This document shows positions 63,907 through 64,000 of a DNA stretch of 64,000 nt, in pieces. Below the pieces are notes generated by a model. That model was not told the origin of the DNA, made no database searches, and saw nothing but the letters and a program-made list of their open reading frames with translations. The stretch's first letter is position 1; every line of letters begins with the position of its first letter. A program made the translations under genes and the position numbers. Origin of the DNA: Brevundimonas huaxiensis (GTDB lineage Bacteria > Pseudomonadota > Alphaproteobacteria > Caulobacterales > Caulobacteraceae); NCBI RefSeq assembly GCF_014218725.1, contig NZ_JABBJE010000009.1:29210-93209 (forward strand), given 5' to 3'.

Positions 63907-64000
63907 TGACGTGCCCCTGAGAATTTCCTCCACGCGGAGCTAGAGTCCGGCCCTTGAAAGGACGGACGGAATGAAACGAGCGAGATTCACGGAAGAGCAG
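63907..64000 (+). mobile_element. Second IS3-family element, left end, runs off the window
   Basis: Starts TGACGTGCCCCTGAGAA, closely like the right end of the 44,967 element (TGACGTGACCCCCTGAAA), and shares CTAGAGTCC inside. Followed by an OrfA start. Confidence 0.78.
63971..64000 (+). CDS. IS3-family OrfA, first ten codons
   Basis: Reads MKRARFTEEQ, the same opening as OrfA at 46174 ([10 protein letters not shown]). Cut by the window end. Confidence 0.78.
   Translation, partial: MKRARFTEEQ

Noticed and set aside
1..64000. CRISPR array, rRNA, riboswitch or replication origin
   Set aside because: No regularly spaced repeats, rRNA stretches, recognised aptamers or DnaA-box clusters were seen.

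Overview
The window reads as the chromosome of a GC-rich alphaproteobacterium of the Caulobacterales, most like Brevundimonas. The grounds are family-level: a CC0125/CC1285-type lipoprotein, a ShkA-type hybrid kinase that keeps the residues I recall from the Caulobacter protein, split class Ia nrdA/nrdB, and many GTG starts with GTGA stop/start overlaps. No rRNA, CRISPR array or replication origin was seen.

Positions 1-38,700 are ordinary chromosome. A likely minus-strand operon (9533 back to 1503) runs thioredoxin-TPR, LON-domain protein, Trm112, gshB, comM, shkA, ampG. Its first three intergenic gaps each hold a short palindromic repeat. Then come small periplasmic proteins and lipoproteins, a metallophosphoesterase/nucleotidyltransferase pair, a MASE1 hybrid kinase, nrdB, a sensor kinase/VTT pair, the rpmH-rnpA-yidC-engB cluster, an M16 protease, argG, a sorbosone-dehydrogenase-like protein, a CoA-transferase, a PAP2 phosphatase, nrdA and gamma-glutamyltransferase.

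At 38,633 a tRNA-Arg(ACG) is followed by a tyrosine integrase, an excisionase-like HTH protein, four tightly packed small unknown genes, a large serine recombinase, a membrane/coiled-coil protein and an XRE regulator. This is a compact genomic island. Its right end was not found. A complete IS3-family element (44,967-46,237) follows.

From 56,319 back to 46,428 lies a seven-gene minus-strand cellulose operon: bcsR/P-like, bcsQ, bcsA with PilZ, bcsB, bcsC, a bcsD-like gene and bcsZ (GH8). All its genes overlap.

From 56,800 to the right edge is a decaying accessory zone. Two IS5-family elements in the same orientation, each flanked by TA and each with a broken transposase, bracket an intact MscS-like/OmpA/DUF3597/small-protein set. 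Around them are fragments of DUF892, DUF6766, TetR, aldo/keto reductase, PQQ glucose dehydrogenase and universal-stress genes, with one intact TMEM175-like channel. A second IS3-family element starts at 63,907 and runs off the window.
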